Shown here: piece by piece, positions 33,135 to 43,265 of the stretch
How the letters are laid out: each line of letters begins with the position of its first letter
Position numbering within the stretch: the first letter of the stretch is position 1
DNA from: Lindgomyces ingoldianus
Taxonomy: Eukaryota > Ascomycota > Dothideomycetes > Pleosporales > Lindgomycetaceae
Direction of reading: 5' to 3'
DNA length: 64,000 bases
Assembly: GCF_010093535.1 (NCBI RefSeq)
Contig: NW_022985191.1
Location: 124,001-188,000 of the forward strand
Translations under genes and position numbers: made by a program
The notes under the pieces: model-generated
Database searches by the model: none
Seen by the model: only the letters and a program-made list of their open reading frames with translations
Told to the model about the DNA's origin: nothing

Positions 33135-36100
33135 ATGTCTGGGCCGTACCAGTTCAATCAAGACTCGGCAAGGTCGCCACTGTATGTCATCTCGTCACCC
33201 CCTGGTACGCAGTTGATTGACGTATTTCCAGTGACCGACAGCCTCCGAATCCCTTCCCCGCAGGCCAGCCGGCCTCGTTTAAAACTAATGTTAATCGCAT
33301 GAAGACGAAGAAATGGGTCGAGGCAAAACCATACTCGTATGATGGCGACGACTGGGGCGAATACGACGAGTATGATGAATATGGCACCGAACAAGCTCCC
33401 CCGCAGCCAGCAGCTCCAACAGGGTATCGTCAAAAGGGCCAGTCTCTGGCAGATCCAGCTCGCAGCTTCACCGATCCTCAGCGCCAAGGGCCTCCACAGC
33501 CCGGCCGCCGAAATTCGTTCGAAGCTGGTGATGAGCACCGCGCTTTTTCCACAACGGTCCCACAGCCGGTGAAGAATGGAGGATACGGAGAGACCCCATC
33601 ACCCATGGTGGGCCCTGGAGGACAGGCTAGCTATGCTGCACCGCCGCCACCACATACTGGTTTTCGACAGGCAAGTGCTGCTGAGTCGGATACCAGCGAT
33701 ACTCCCCAGCACCGACGGGACTTCAGCCCTTCCGCGCTACCCCCTCCACTAACGACGAGAATATCACCGGCTCCGGGAAATGTAACTGCATCCCCCGCGA
33801 ATTCCATGTTTCCAGCCCGCAAGAGCAGCATTGGCCAGGCAGACTCACCATCAATGCCCAGTAGTGCTGCGAATCCCGTTTCCCCGCGAGATCGTGCGCC
33901 AAGCAATCCCTCCAAGGCCCTTCCATTCATCAGACCCTCTGACATCTATAAACGTGTGGAGGAGGAGCGGCAAAGGGAGCGCGCATCGATGGACTCATCG
34001 CGGCCGAGCTTGGATTCGCTTTCCTCCCGGCCAAAAGATGATGTGACATCTTCTAATGAGCACGATGGTGTAGAGAGCCTCACGAAGAGCCCGGATGCTG
34101 GCAAGTCTCTCCAGCCTTTGGAGACTGTTGCCGAAAGGAAGAGCGAGTATCTCCCAGATATCACAGTTGCACCACAGGGTCCTTCAACGACTAGGGAAAC
34201 TGTACAGCCCGTAGCTTCCCATCAGCCACTCCTGCCTGAGGTTTGTGGCATCTCTTCATTTGATACTGATTTCTGGTCAAGTGGACCGCAATCTCAAGGC
34301 CCAACCAAGCCGACTCCAACAATATCATCTCCGGATGAGCAAGGCTTTCGCTCGGTGGTCGACCAGGCTTTTACCCGTGGTGACGATCAGCGGTCTGTAC
34401 CGCCAACTCCCGTTTCCAAGCAGTCTGACTCGACAGTCTCTCGGAGCAATACAGACAGTACGTCTGGTATCAGCCCGATCATGAGCCGCGTCCCGAGCTC
34501 TGCCACTTCTGCGTTAAAGAACCGAAATATTGCCGGAGATGAAAGTAGTACCCCTGCTATTGCGGAAGAAACAAGTGAAAGCAGTACGCCTGTTTCACGG
34601 CCCGTTTCCACGGCAATGCTTGGCGGCCCATATCAGATAGCTCGAAAGCCTTCTCCAAGCCACTCGCCCAACGTTTCCAGTTCATCGCTGCCCCGAACAG
34701 CTTTATGCCCTAGTCCTGGCGAAAGCCCTGCAAGATCGCCTGCAATTGAACCTCAGAAATCTATGCCAGAGGGAGAGTCTGCGCAGCTGACCTCTTTAAG
34801 CCCAACATCGCCTGAGATCATGGCAGGTGGTCTTGGTGGTCCCTCATCTGCGTATACTTCCCGGGAGGCAGACATCGCGTCCGCGATGCGCATGAGCCCA
34901 AACAAACCGGCATCAGAGTTGAGCGCAGCCGAGAAAGAATCCCAGGATTCGTTCCTGGAATCTCATCGAAATGTGCAGGCTCCGCTATCCGATGTACTAC
35001 TACGTTCGCGTTCTGAATCGCCCAACAAAGGCCGCGTTCAAGAACTGGCTGGAAAATTTGGAGAAGTGTCTCAGTCGCGGCGGGGTTCCACACAGTCCAA
35101 TGCCTCGAAGCACAGCATTCAATCATGGGAAAGGAGCCAAGAAAACTCACGTCCTTCGTCACCTACCAAGGCAGGTATGGCTAGGCCAGGCAGTCCATCC
35201 AAAGAAACTCTAAGCGAAAGACCCGTCGTTGGACGTGAACCCAGCTTTAGACCGAAGCTGCCAGGTCAGTGGGAGTCGTATTCTACCAACGCTCCAACCC
35301 CATCCGACCAAGGCGACAAAGAAAAGCAACTGGTGGGCGAGGAATTGAGTGCCAAAGGTCCACAGGGGCTGTCTCCACTCGAAGAAGCGGACCTAACGCC
35401 GACGACTGCAAAGCACCCAGTTTCAGTAACAGAACCGTCGAAGGCATCCTCCGATCCTCTCGCAGCATTGAAGGCAGCTGGAACTGCCATGGGAGAGGCT
35501 ATTGAAGCATCTGTTGGGCTCAGCTCATCTTCAACGATTTCACAAGAACAAGCACAAACGCAAGGCCGTTCTTTTGGAGACATCCAACTTGCACGACCCC
35601 TGCAGCTCGACAGAACAACTTTTACGGCTTCCACAATACCCCCTACTCCTCCGGAAAAAGACACCCCGGCGTCTGAAGAACTGCCGCCTCCACCACCCTT
35701 AAAGGAAACGAGCCCTGAGCCTGTTTCCCTATCCAGTCAGCACCAAACTCCAGTGCGGCCAACAATCGCCCCACAGATGAGCACCGATCCCTCTGAGCAA
35801 GATCAAGAAAGCGACAGATTAAGGAAGGAAATAGTCGCTACCTTACGTCCCCTGCAGACTTCCGATACACCAGAAGCTGAGTCCAGCGGGCCTTCGCTTC
35901 AGCCTACTGTGCCATCCGCGACGAATCGCGAGAGTTCCATCCTACCGAGTGAATATGATAGCTATTGGGCAGATGAGCAAGCTTCTCCTCGGCCATCTAA
36001 CGACTTTGCGCGCCAGCCTCAATCGAGCGTAGATCAATCCCCTGGCGCTGCAAAATCCACCGCTCCTAACCTTTCCGATGTTTCGAAACCAGCTATCCTC

Positions 36101-37204
36101 ACTCGGTTCAGCTGGGAGGATCAAGGGTCGAAGTCAATGTCAACTGGTGACCAAGCTCACGTAGGAGCAGACACCCATGTTCCAGCGAATCTAGCACAAG
36201 AGCCTACATCAACTTCTCCAGTGGCTCAGCGAGCGCCAGAGGAGTCATACAGTCAGTCATTTGCTGGTGTTCCGGATCCATATTTTGGCCCTGTACACAC
36301 CCTTTCTGTCTCCAAACCCGATCCTGTGACCGAGTCCGATTGGAAGGGACGATCTCCAACACCCCCGCCGGATTCAGCAAAACCAGTCGCAAGCCCAACA
36401 CAAACCAAGGCCATTCAGGAAGCATCTCCTGCGTCAGGCCTCCACGTCGTAAACTCTGATACAAACCCCGAGGCTGTGGATATGCCGCCTCGTTTGAGCG
36501 CAGAGGCTTCACCAGTTCCCCCCAAGCCACAAGAAATTGAAGAAACAACAGTGCATCAACCACAGAGTACTTCACAAGCAACCGGGCCTTCCCCTGGACT
36601 AGAGCCCGCTCCTGGCTCAGCTACCGTTCAGAAAGAGTCGGTCACCACGTCACACATTACCGACAAGCCCTTGGGTTTCAGGGAGATTGTATCATTAAAG
36701 TCCACGTCGGAGCGCATTGCCACTTATAACCAGACGCGTGAATACTGGGCTAACACCGATCATGGTCTGAATGACTGGATTACCTCTGCCGTTGCTGCAA
36801 ATCCTGATCTTGTATCACAACCGCTTGCTCTGCCGCCACCACAGATAACGCACTCGGGAACGTCACGTCACAAGCCTACAGGGTCACTTTCACTGTTCGG
36901 CAAGCACCACGGATCAGGAAACACCCAGCCTCAAAGCACACCATACTATGAGCAATACAATTCAGCCGCGGCACAAGTTCCAACAACTCCAACATCTGCT
37001 GCACCCCCATCCAATCAAGCTCACGGCTCCGGTTCAGGGACTGGAGGAAGGAACACTAGCCATCAAATGCAAGTCAAGGGCAAAGATCTTCTGCACACAG
37101 CGGGAGTGTTGGGCGGCAAAGGGATGACGAGCGCAAAGGGCTTGTTCGCTAAGGGGAAAAGCCGATTCAGAACAAGCGGCAGCGGCGACAAGGTAGATAA
37201 ATGA
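33135..37204 (+). CDS. Large intrinsically disordered Ser/Pro-rich protein, 1339 aa
   Basis: Function not recognised. Exon 1 is 33135-33181 (MSGPYQFNQDSARSP) and exon 2 is 33232-37204, with a 50-nt GT-AG intron. The join reads on to VNRMKTKKWVEAKPYSYDGD, a basic-then-acidic N-terminal block that looks conserved in filamentous fungi, followed by a DE/Y-rich stretch. The middle is over 1000 residues of low-complexity Ser, Pro, Thr, Glu and Gln with many SP/TP sites, suggesting heavy phosphorylation. Near the C-terminus are two more ordered-looking parts: LGFREIVSLKSTSERIATYN through REYWANTDHGLNDWITSAV (about 1150-1200), and a basic Gly/Lys-rich tail with repeated GK (GKDLLHTAGVLGGKGMTSAK). No enzymatic motif is seen. 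A scaffold or cortical/membrane-tether role is speculation. Confidence 0.85.
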
Positions 37205-37637
37205 TTTCTTCTTTTTTGTACGATTTACATCATTTCCTTTATCGACACAACCCGAGATTGCATATTACGAACTTTCCTTCCCCCTCCCTATACAGATGGC
37301 ACGCGACCGATGGTTGAAACGTCTGAAGAGGCCTCTAATTTCCATATTTCCTAGCTCTTTTGGGGGCGGTTTGTTTATTTTCTTAATTTTGTTCATGATG
37401 GCCTGGCCCTGATAACTTTTCATGATTTGTTGATCTACTCTCATGTACGATTAGGGCCCTGACCACCTTTCATAATCATGAAAATGTTAATCCTATCGTC
37501 TCTTCTCGACTTCCCACAACCTATGAGTACATGTGTTGATTTGTGTGATGTAGGCCGCGCGATCACAATCAGTATCCTCGTCCCGAGAGGTCTCAGAAGA
37601 ACCCGAATTAGTAACGACACCCGAGAAATTACCTAGA
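37205..37637. other. Intergenic between tandem genes
   Basis: 433 bp of 3' and 5' flank. No gene is seen. A stop (TAG) lies in frame just upstream of the next ATG, so that start is not simply extended. Confidence 0.5.
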
Positions 37638-40600
37638 ATGTCTACCGATCTTGACGGGGCTAGAGAGGAGAAGAAAAAGCGTCGACTATCATCTCCTTTT
37701 CACCGTTCAAGTCGTCCAAGATCGAGACCATCTAGCATCGTACTGCCCAAGAATACGCATTTAGACTTTAGTTCTGGCGAAACACCAAGAAACACTCCAT
37801 CTCGTGAGACACCTTCTCCCGAGGGCAACAGACCTCATTCCTACCATGCACCAGATTCTTGGAATGTGGTACCCGATTCCCAGCAACCGGCGGATCAAGC
37901 TACTCCGCCAGGAGGCGGGTTGCAAGCTCCTGAGCGCCTTGGTGTTCTTCCCTCTCCCGCAAAGAGCGCATTCTCGCTGCTTCCCCAAGACAAGGACGGA
38001 GACATTCCCCCAGTTCCTCCAATTCCTAATTGCATGGAGGATGGACAAAAAGGCCGGGGTAGCCAAGATAGCACCAACGCCAGTCACAGAGTCCTCCAAT
38101 CTATAATCAGGCATTCCACACCACCGACGACAGAGACCTCAAAATTAAGAGAGTCTCCAGTCTCCGCGAACGAGAAGGTCGAGGGGGGAACTCTTCCACA
38201 AGACATCTCTGCCAGCGCTCGAGAAAGCGGAAAACTGTCAAAGCCGGAGCAGATAGAGGACGATGATGACCAACCACCGCAGTTGAACCATGAGCTAGCA
38301 CCACCCATGGTCCTCCGTCAACCGCCTGGCAAGGGACAGAATATCTCGCCCCCATCGGCCATAACTACTTCTGATGTCGGAGAAATTTCGCCTGTGGTGT
38401 CATCTACAGGGCTAGAACGCGACGATGGGGACGATGATGACCGGCCCCCGAGACTAGAGCTTGACTTTCTAACACTAGACACTCAGCAAGTCAGGGGCGA
38501 TGTAAGCCCGATGATTATGGCACAATCGCTTGCCGTAGGTTGTGAGGGCGACGGCCCGCACACCCCTGTCGCTGCCGCGGCTTTTGCGCAACGCGATGTG
38601 CGACCAGCGTATGAGACAGAGCAAATCGGCGCGGGCGACGTGTCGCCCATCTCATTACACGCTCGGGACGAGGAACCCACGCCGACAAAACCAAGCGAGC
38701 GCCCGCAAATTGAGCCAACAGAAAGGCAGGCAGATGAAGTTGAAGGGGAGGATGGCACTCCGGAGAAGGCCGCGTTAGTCGCGCAGGCTCCAATACGAGC
38801 CCCGCTTGATGCAGGTGAGGGTCGCCTAGCTGCGCCACCACCGGTCGCCACGCAGCAGCGCCAATCTGTGTCTCCATATCAGGTCGTCCACGCAGTCCAG
38901 TACGTCCCATCACATTCTTCTCTAGAATCATGGGAACAGGACAGTGTCGTCGCGCCGTCGCAGTCAGATGGGAGCCAGCTGGGCGATAAGGTGGAAGAAG
39001 CCCACATCCCGCCCGTGCCGCAGATCCCGAGCAACATCCAGCACCAGGAGAAGGCTGAGGCGATTGAGCTGCCTCCAGAGCTAGAGCAGAAGACTTTGAA
39101 AATCGCAACTTCAGATGCTTACGAGCAGGAGCATCCTCCCACTTCCGAGTCAGTTGCGCCAGATATGCAGCAATCACCAATGACTGAACCGGCGAACCCG
39201 GGAGGCCACAAGCGCTCTCAATCTCTGCTATCGGTCATTTCATCCGCAGTGTCAGCAGAGGGAGCTCCAAAATCACCAGCATCCGATCATGCCGTGAGGT
39301 CGAGGCCGTCCAGTGCCAACCGACAGCTGCATAGCGCGAAAGGCTCACCAGTCCCTCCACAGATTGCAGAAGAAGCCGCTCCTACAGAACCAAAAAGTCT
39401 TGCTCCTCCCAATGATGATGAGTATGACCTTTATGCCGATCATAATGGCATCGTCAAGGACGTGCACGACGAAAGGGGCCAGCCATTACGGGTCACAACA
39501 GTACAACCTCCGAACCCTACCGAAACTCCACCACAAGTGCCCACAATTGCCCACCCTCAACAGACGCCACAGGTTCAGGAGGAAGACGTGGCAAGGTACA
39601 GTGATGAGCGGCCTATGAGCTTTGTTTCCGTTCCTCGAGATGCGAATGGCAGGCCCCAAGAGCAGATCAACAGACCAGCAGCAGCGCCAGCAGAGATAGA
39701 TATACCACCCATTCCCCAGATTCCAACCCAGCTACAAGGACAAGCCCAACCTCAGGATCGTATAGATACTAGACCACCGCATTCCCAACCGGTCCCGCAA
39801 CCCGATCCAGGCCGCGAGTCACAATCCACTCCAGACAGATATTCAGGACGGCAGAATGTTTCTCCTCTTCAAAACAATCAGTTGCCCCAACAAGTTCGAA
39901 CTCCTCCACATAGCACCGTCTCTCCACCCCCACCGAGCAATGCATCTCCGCCACAGCCTACACCTCCGCCTAGTCTTGCTCAAAGGCCACTTCTCCAGGA
40001 TCCACGGATGCAAGGCCAGCAGCAGGACCCTAGAATGCAGGACCCTCGCATGCAGGATCCACGAGTAGCACGAGATCCCCGGATTATGCAAGATCCACGA
40101 ATGATGCAAGATCCACGCATGATGCAGGACCCACGATTGGTGCAGGATCCACAAATGATGCAAGATCCAAGGATGCAAGACCCTCGATTTATAGCGGATT
40201 TGCGAATGCGCGGCATAATCCCAGGGCAGCCATATCCTCCCCAAGACCCGCGAGCGCAGATGCAAATGCCAGGGCAAATGTATGTCAAAGATCCTCGTAT
40301 GCAAGGACTTGGGCCTCCTCCAACACCAAGAAATCAATTCGAGCTTCAACAACAAATGATACATCGTCAAGCAATGGATCCTCGCTTTCGCGGCTCTGAA
40401 TATCATCTTCCAGGGGTTGGGCCGCCGCGGCCAGGCGCACAACCTACCAAGCAAGAAGAAAAGTCTTCATCACGACCGAAGCTTGGATCGGTCTTCAAAA
40501 GTCTTGGCAGTAAATCTTCGACGACTCCTCCAGCCTCAATTCCTCCGAATAATCGAGTCAATCCGACCCTTACTGCCCCCAATGGCCAGAATCGCAACTT

Positions 40601-43265
40601 CTCGTACCAATCAAGCGTAGGAGATCTCCCCATAGAGCAAGCCGCTATGAAGAAGGAACGAAAACCAAGCGTGCTTGGGTCGCTAGCCAGTCGTCCTCAA
40701 AGCGTAGGACAGGAATCGCACATCAGTCAGGAAAGCACTGCTGCCCAAGCAGCTTCTTCGCGTCTAGATTTAAGATATCCAACAAGTCCAGCGCCTTTCA
40801 AAGGTATCCCGCCAATGCAACCGCCACCTGGCGCTCCTGTTCCCCCAAAACAACCACAGCCGCAGCGCTCGGCTACATCCGGGACCCCGGAAGCAGGGAA
40901 GAAAAAGAGGTTCTCAGCTCTAGGCAGCCTATTCAGTCGCAGCGGAACGACTGGGCATGCGGTTCCGTCGAAAACAAAGTTGTCAAAAGAAGAAAAGAAG
41001 GCCCAAAAAGCGCAAAAGCACAACACTGTACCCCCAATGCAGCCTCCACCAGCACAACAATGGCCACAACAGCAACAACAGTTGAGACCTCAGCAATATA
41101 TCATGCAGTATGGCCCACCTCCAGGGGCGCCGCGCCCATTTCCAGGGATGCAAGGTATCCCGCAAGCTATACCACCCCAAGCTATGTCACCTCAAGGGCG
41201 TCCATCCCAGGGAATTTCACCCCAGGGGGTGCCCCCACAGCGTATTCCTTCACAAGGCTACCGGCTACAACAACAGCAACAGCCACCACAGCGTCCTGGG
41301 CCTAATGAATCCGCCTATATGGCTACAAGACAGTTTGCCCAGGAACCACTATCACAGCAACCGGTCCCACAAGAAACCCAGCAAGTTCCTCAAAGCTCTC
41401 GTCCTGGAGCATCTACTCAAGCTCCATCCTTCGAGCATACTATTCAGCGTCCCGAAGGGTCCGGGGAAGGTCTCCCTCTAGATGGTTATTACACCCCTGA
41501 AAAGAAGCGCTGGTCTCACGGCCATGGAGCAGCTGGCTTCGCGGCGATTGAGCAGCAGCAGCAGACTGTATCTGCACAGAATCCCCCAAACCAACGTCGT
41601 GTATCATCTCCAGCATCTGCTCATGGGTCCAATACTGCCATATCACCCGTCTCTCAGCGCCGCGTGAGTTCACCTCAGACAGAGCCTCGATATGAGACAC
41701 CCCAGATTCCTGCCGCATATAATCATGTATCTGGCACCTACATTTCGAATGGCGTTCAACTTCCTGCCCAGGATCCACAGCCCGGTCGTCCTTCCCCTAT
41801 TCCGGCCAGCGGTACGTCGGATCGACAGTACTCCGATCCCCAGATGCAGCCAATATCACCTCAAGTATCAGAACAGTCACAGATAGTGCCGAGTGAGCGC
41901 ACGCAATCCAATGCCAGTATTTCCTCTGTTGTCTCGCCTGTCTCAAACCCACCTCCCGGCATGCCATCTGCTCAACTCATATCTAGCCAAAGGGCTCAAA
42001 AGCCGAGAATGAGTAGTATTTCGGAGGCGACACATCAAGAACGGCCGTGGAATTTGAACCTACCAGAAGGAGCCACAGAGCAAGAGATTGTCCGTGCCCG
42101 CCACCAACAACATATGGAACAGATCTACCAACAGCAAATGGCTACCCAACAACAGTTGCAGGCTGAAAGGAACGGCCAATCGCCCTCCCCACATCCATCT
42201 CTTCAGGCTCAGTCACCGAGCCCCCACCCATCACAATCTTCTCAACAGCCCCAGCAGGTCCCGCCTAGTGTCATGCAAGGCTTCCGTGAAGTCTTACCTC
42301 GTGGGTCGCCTCAGCCATACTCGATACCCCAGCAGCAACAACATCCGCCGGCGCCTCATTACGAACGCCGTGATCAACAGCAACAACAACCGCCTTACCA
42401 TTCGCGTACGCCTCAGCCGCTTCAACCTGCGCCAATCCACCCAGGGGATATTCAGAATGGTGCTGTTCAGCCTGCAGCATATCCTCTTCCAATGTCCCCT
42501 GACTCTGCCAGCGTGAGAAGTCCTATAAACCCTCGCGCAGATACCCTACCGCCGCCACCTCCACCAAAGATCCCTCACAGTCCTATGAGGCCAGTATTCT
42601 CCGTTGGTGAGACTCCTCCACCACATGTCCAACAGCAGGGCGGGTCCGAATATCAGCAATACCAGCCTCCGCCGCCGGTGCAACAACCAGAGTACGAACA
42701 ACACCCTACTGACGAGCCACCGCCTTCCTACTCTGGCCCTGGGGTTCCAAACGAAGGAATGGACAAAGAACGAACTCGACCACCAAATATTATGACTGAC
42801 CCCGAAACCCGAGGTCGCGAGCGAGAGACTCGGACCCGCCAACCTTCCATTGGCATTCTTCAACACCCGCAACCTGCCTCCATGGCTGCATCCCCTCAGC
42901 GCTCGTCCGCAGACATGGGTGCTGATATTCTCCGGCGGCAGCTTCTTGAGCAAGAGGAACGCGAACGTATGGAGAGACTTCAGAGAGCCGAATTGCAGCG
43001 CGTGGAGACTGAACGGGAGAGACAAGAGCGAGAGCGAGACAGAGCACGGGCAAGAGAGTTGGAGCGCAGCGTTTCAGGCGGTGGCAGAGTCGGAAGCTTG
43101 CGGAGTGTTGGAGGTAGCGCAAGGGGAAGAGGGCCTGGGTGGGAGAGAAGAGGTAGCACGGTAAGACCTGTGTTCGAGCTACCGGCTGAGGAGGACGATG
43201 AACCGGTTATGAGGGCGACTTCTTTCCCTGGGCAAGAGTGGGTTCCTACTTGGACGGAAGATTGA
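37638..43265 (+). CDS. Giant disordered Pro/Gln-rich protein with DPRM repeats, 1875 aa
   Basis: Function not recognised. One uninterrupted exon of 5.6 kb. The N-terminus is strongly basic (EEKKKRRLSSPFHRSSRPRS). The rest is mostly Pro, Gln and Ser. Around residues 787-857 there is a tandem array of about 11 units of the type MQDPRM, which continues more loosely as PQDPR and KDPRM. Two short basic motifs resemble each other: RPKLGSVFKSLGSKSS (about 950) and KKRFSALGSLFSRSG (about 1090), the latter followed by a KLSKEEKKAQKAQKH stretch. PQ- and PPP-rich tracts follow. Near the end is a charged helix (about 1765-1820, LLEQEERERMERLQRAEL) likely to form a coiled coil. The last residues include FPGQEWVPTWTED. 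It lies head-to-tail behind the 1339-aa disordered protein gene, 433 bp away. Confidence 0.85.
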   Translation: MSTDLDGAREEKKKRRLSSPFHRSSRPRSRPSSIVLPKNTHLDFSSGETPRNTPSRETPSPEGNRPHSYHAPDSWNVVPDSQQPADQATPPGGGLQAPERLGVLPSPAKSAFSLLPQDKDGDIPPVPPIPNCMEDGQKGRGSQDSTNASHRVLQSIIRHSTPPTTETSKLRESPVSANEKVEGGTLPQDISASARESGKLSKPEQIEDDDDQPPQLNHELAPPMVLRQPPGKGQNISPPSAITTSDVGEISPVVSSTGLERDDGDDDDRPPRLELDFLTLDTQQVRGDVSPMIMAQSLAVGCEGDGPHTPVAAAAFAQRDVRPAYETEQIGAGDVSPISLHARDEEPTPTKPSERPQIEPTERQADEVEGEDGTPEKAALVAQAPIRAPLDAGEGRLAAPPPVATQQRQSVSPYQVVHAVQYVPSHSSLESWEQDSVVAPSQSDGSQLGDKVEEAHIPPVPQIPSNIQHQEKAEAIELPPELEQKTLKIATSDAYEQEHPPTSESVAPDMQQSPMTEPANPGGHKRSQSLLSVISSAVSAEGAPKSPASDHAVRSRPSSANRQLHSAKGSPVPPQIAEEAAPTEPKSLAPPNDDEYDLYADHNGIVKDVHDERGQPLRVTTVQPPNPTETPPQVPTIAHPQQTPQVQEEDVARYSDERPMSFVSVPRDANGRPQEQINRPAAAPAEIDIPPIPQIPTQLQGQAQPQDRIDTRPPHSQPVPQPDPGRESQSTPDRYSGRQNVSPLQNNQLPQQVRTPPHSTVSPPPPSNASPPQPTPPPSLAQRPLLQDPRMQGQQQDPRMQDPRMQDPRVARDPRIMQDPRMMQDPRMMQDPRLVQDPQMMQDPRMQDPRFIADLRMRGIIPGQPYPPQDPRAQMQMPGQMYVKDPRMQGLGPPPTPRNQFELQQQMIHRQAMDPRFRGSEYHLPGVGPPRPGAQPTKQEEKSSSRPKLGSVFKSLGSKSSTTPPASIPPNNRVNPTLTAPNGQNRNFSYQSSVGDLPIEQAAMKKERKPSVLGSLASRPQSVGQESHISQESTAAQAASSRLDLRYPTSPAPFKGIPPMQPPPGAPVPPKQPQPQRSATSGTPEAGKKKRFSALGSLFSRSGTTGHAVPSKTKLSKEEKKAQKAQKHNTVPPMQPPPAQQWPQQQQQLRPQQYIMQYGPPPGAPRPFPGMQGIPQAIPPQAMSPQGRPSQGISPQGVPPQRIPSQGYRLQQQQQPPQRPGPNESAYMATRQFAQEPLSQQPVPQETQQVPQSSRPGASTQAPSFEHTIQRPEGSGEGLPLDGYYTPEKKRWSHGHGAAGFAAIEQQQQTVSAQNPPNQRRVSSPASAHGSNTAISPVSQRRVSSPQTEPRYETPQIPAAYNHVSGTYISNGVQLPAQDPQPGRPSPIPASGTSDRQYSDPQMQPISPQVSEQSQIVPSERTQSNASISSVVSPVSNPPPGMPSAQLISSQRAQKPRMSSISEATHQERPWNLNLPEGATEQEIVRARHQQHMEQIYQQQMATQQQLQAERNGQSPSPHPSLQAQSPSPHPSQSSQQPQQVPPSVMQGFREVLPRGSPQPYSIPQQQQHPPAPHYERRDQQQQQPPYHSRTPQPLQPAPIHPGDIQNGAVQPAAYPLPMSPDSASVRSPINPRADTLPPPPPPKIPHSPMRPVFSVGETPPPHVQQQGGSEYQQYQPPPPVQQPEYEQHPTDEPPPSYSGPGVPNEGMDKERTRPPNIMTDPETRGRERETRTRQPSIGILQHPQPASMAASPQRSSADMGADILRRQLLEQEERERMERLQRAELQRVETERERQERERDRARARELERSVSGGGRVGSLRSVGGSARGRGPGWERRGSTVRPVFELPAEEDDEPVMRATSFPGQEWVPTWTED
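39994..40208 (+). repeat. In-frame tandem repeat encoding DPRM units
   Basis: Units of 15-21 bases (core GGATCCACGAATGATGCA-like) encode QDPRM, MQDPRM or MQDPRMM about 11 times. Unit length and codons vary, so the array is not freshly duplicated. Unit spacing keeps the reading frame. Confidence 0.9.

Noticed and set aside
39994..40208. CRISPR-like or satellite array
   Set aside because: The repeat is in frame inside a coding exon, units vary in length, and there are no unique spacers; it encodes DPRM peptides in a eukaryote.
38515..40454. Several long minus-strand frames opposite the giant Pro/Gln-rich protein
   Set aside because: They are shadows of the repetitive low-complexity exon, including an apparent GSCI repeat protein that is only the DPRM array read backwards.
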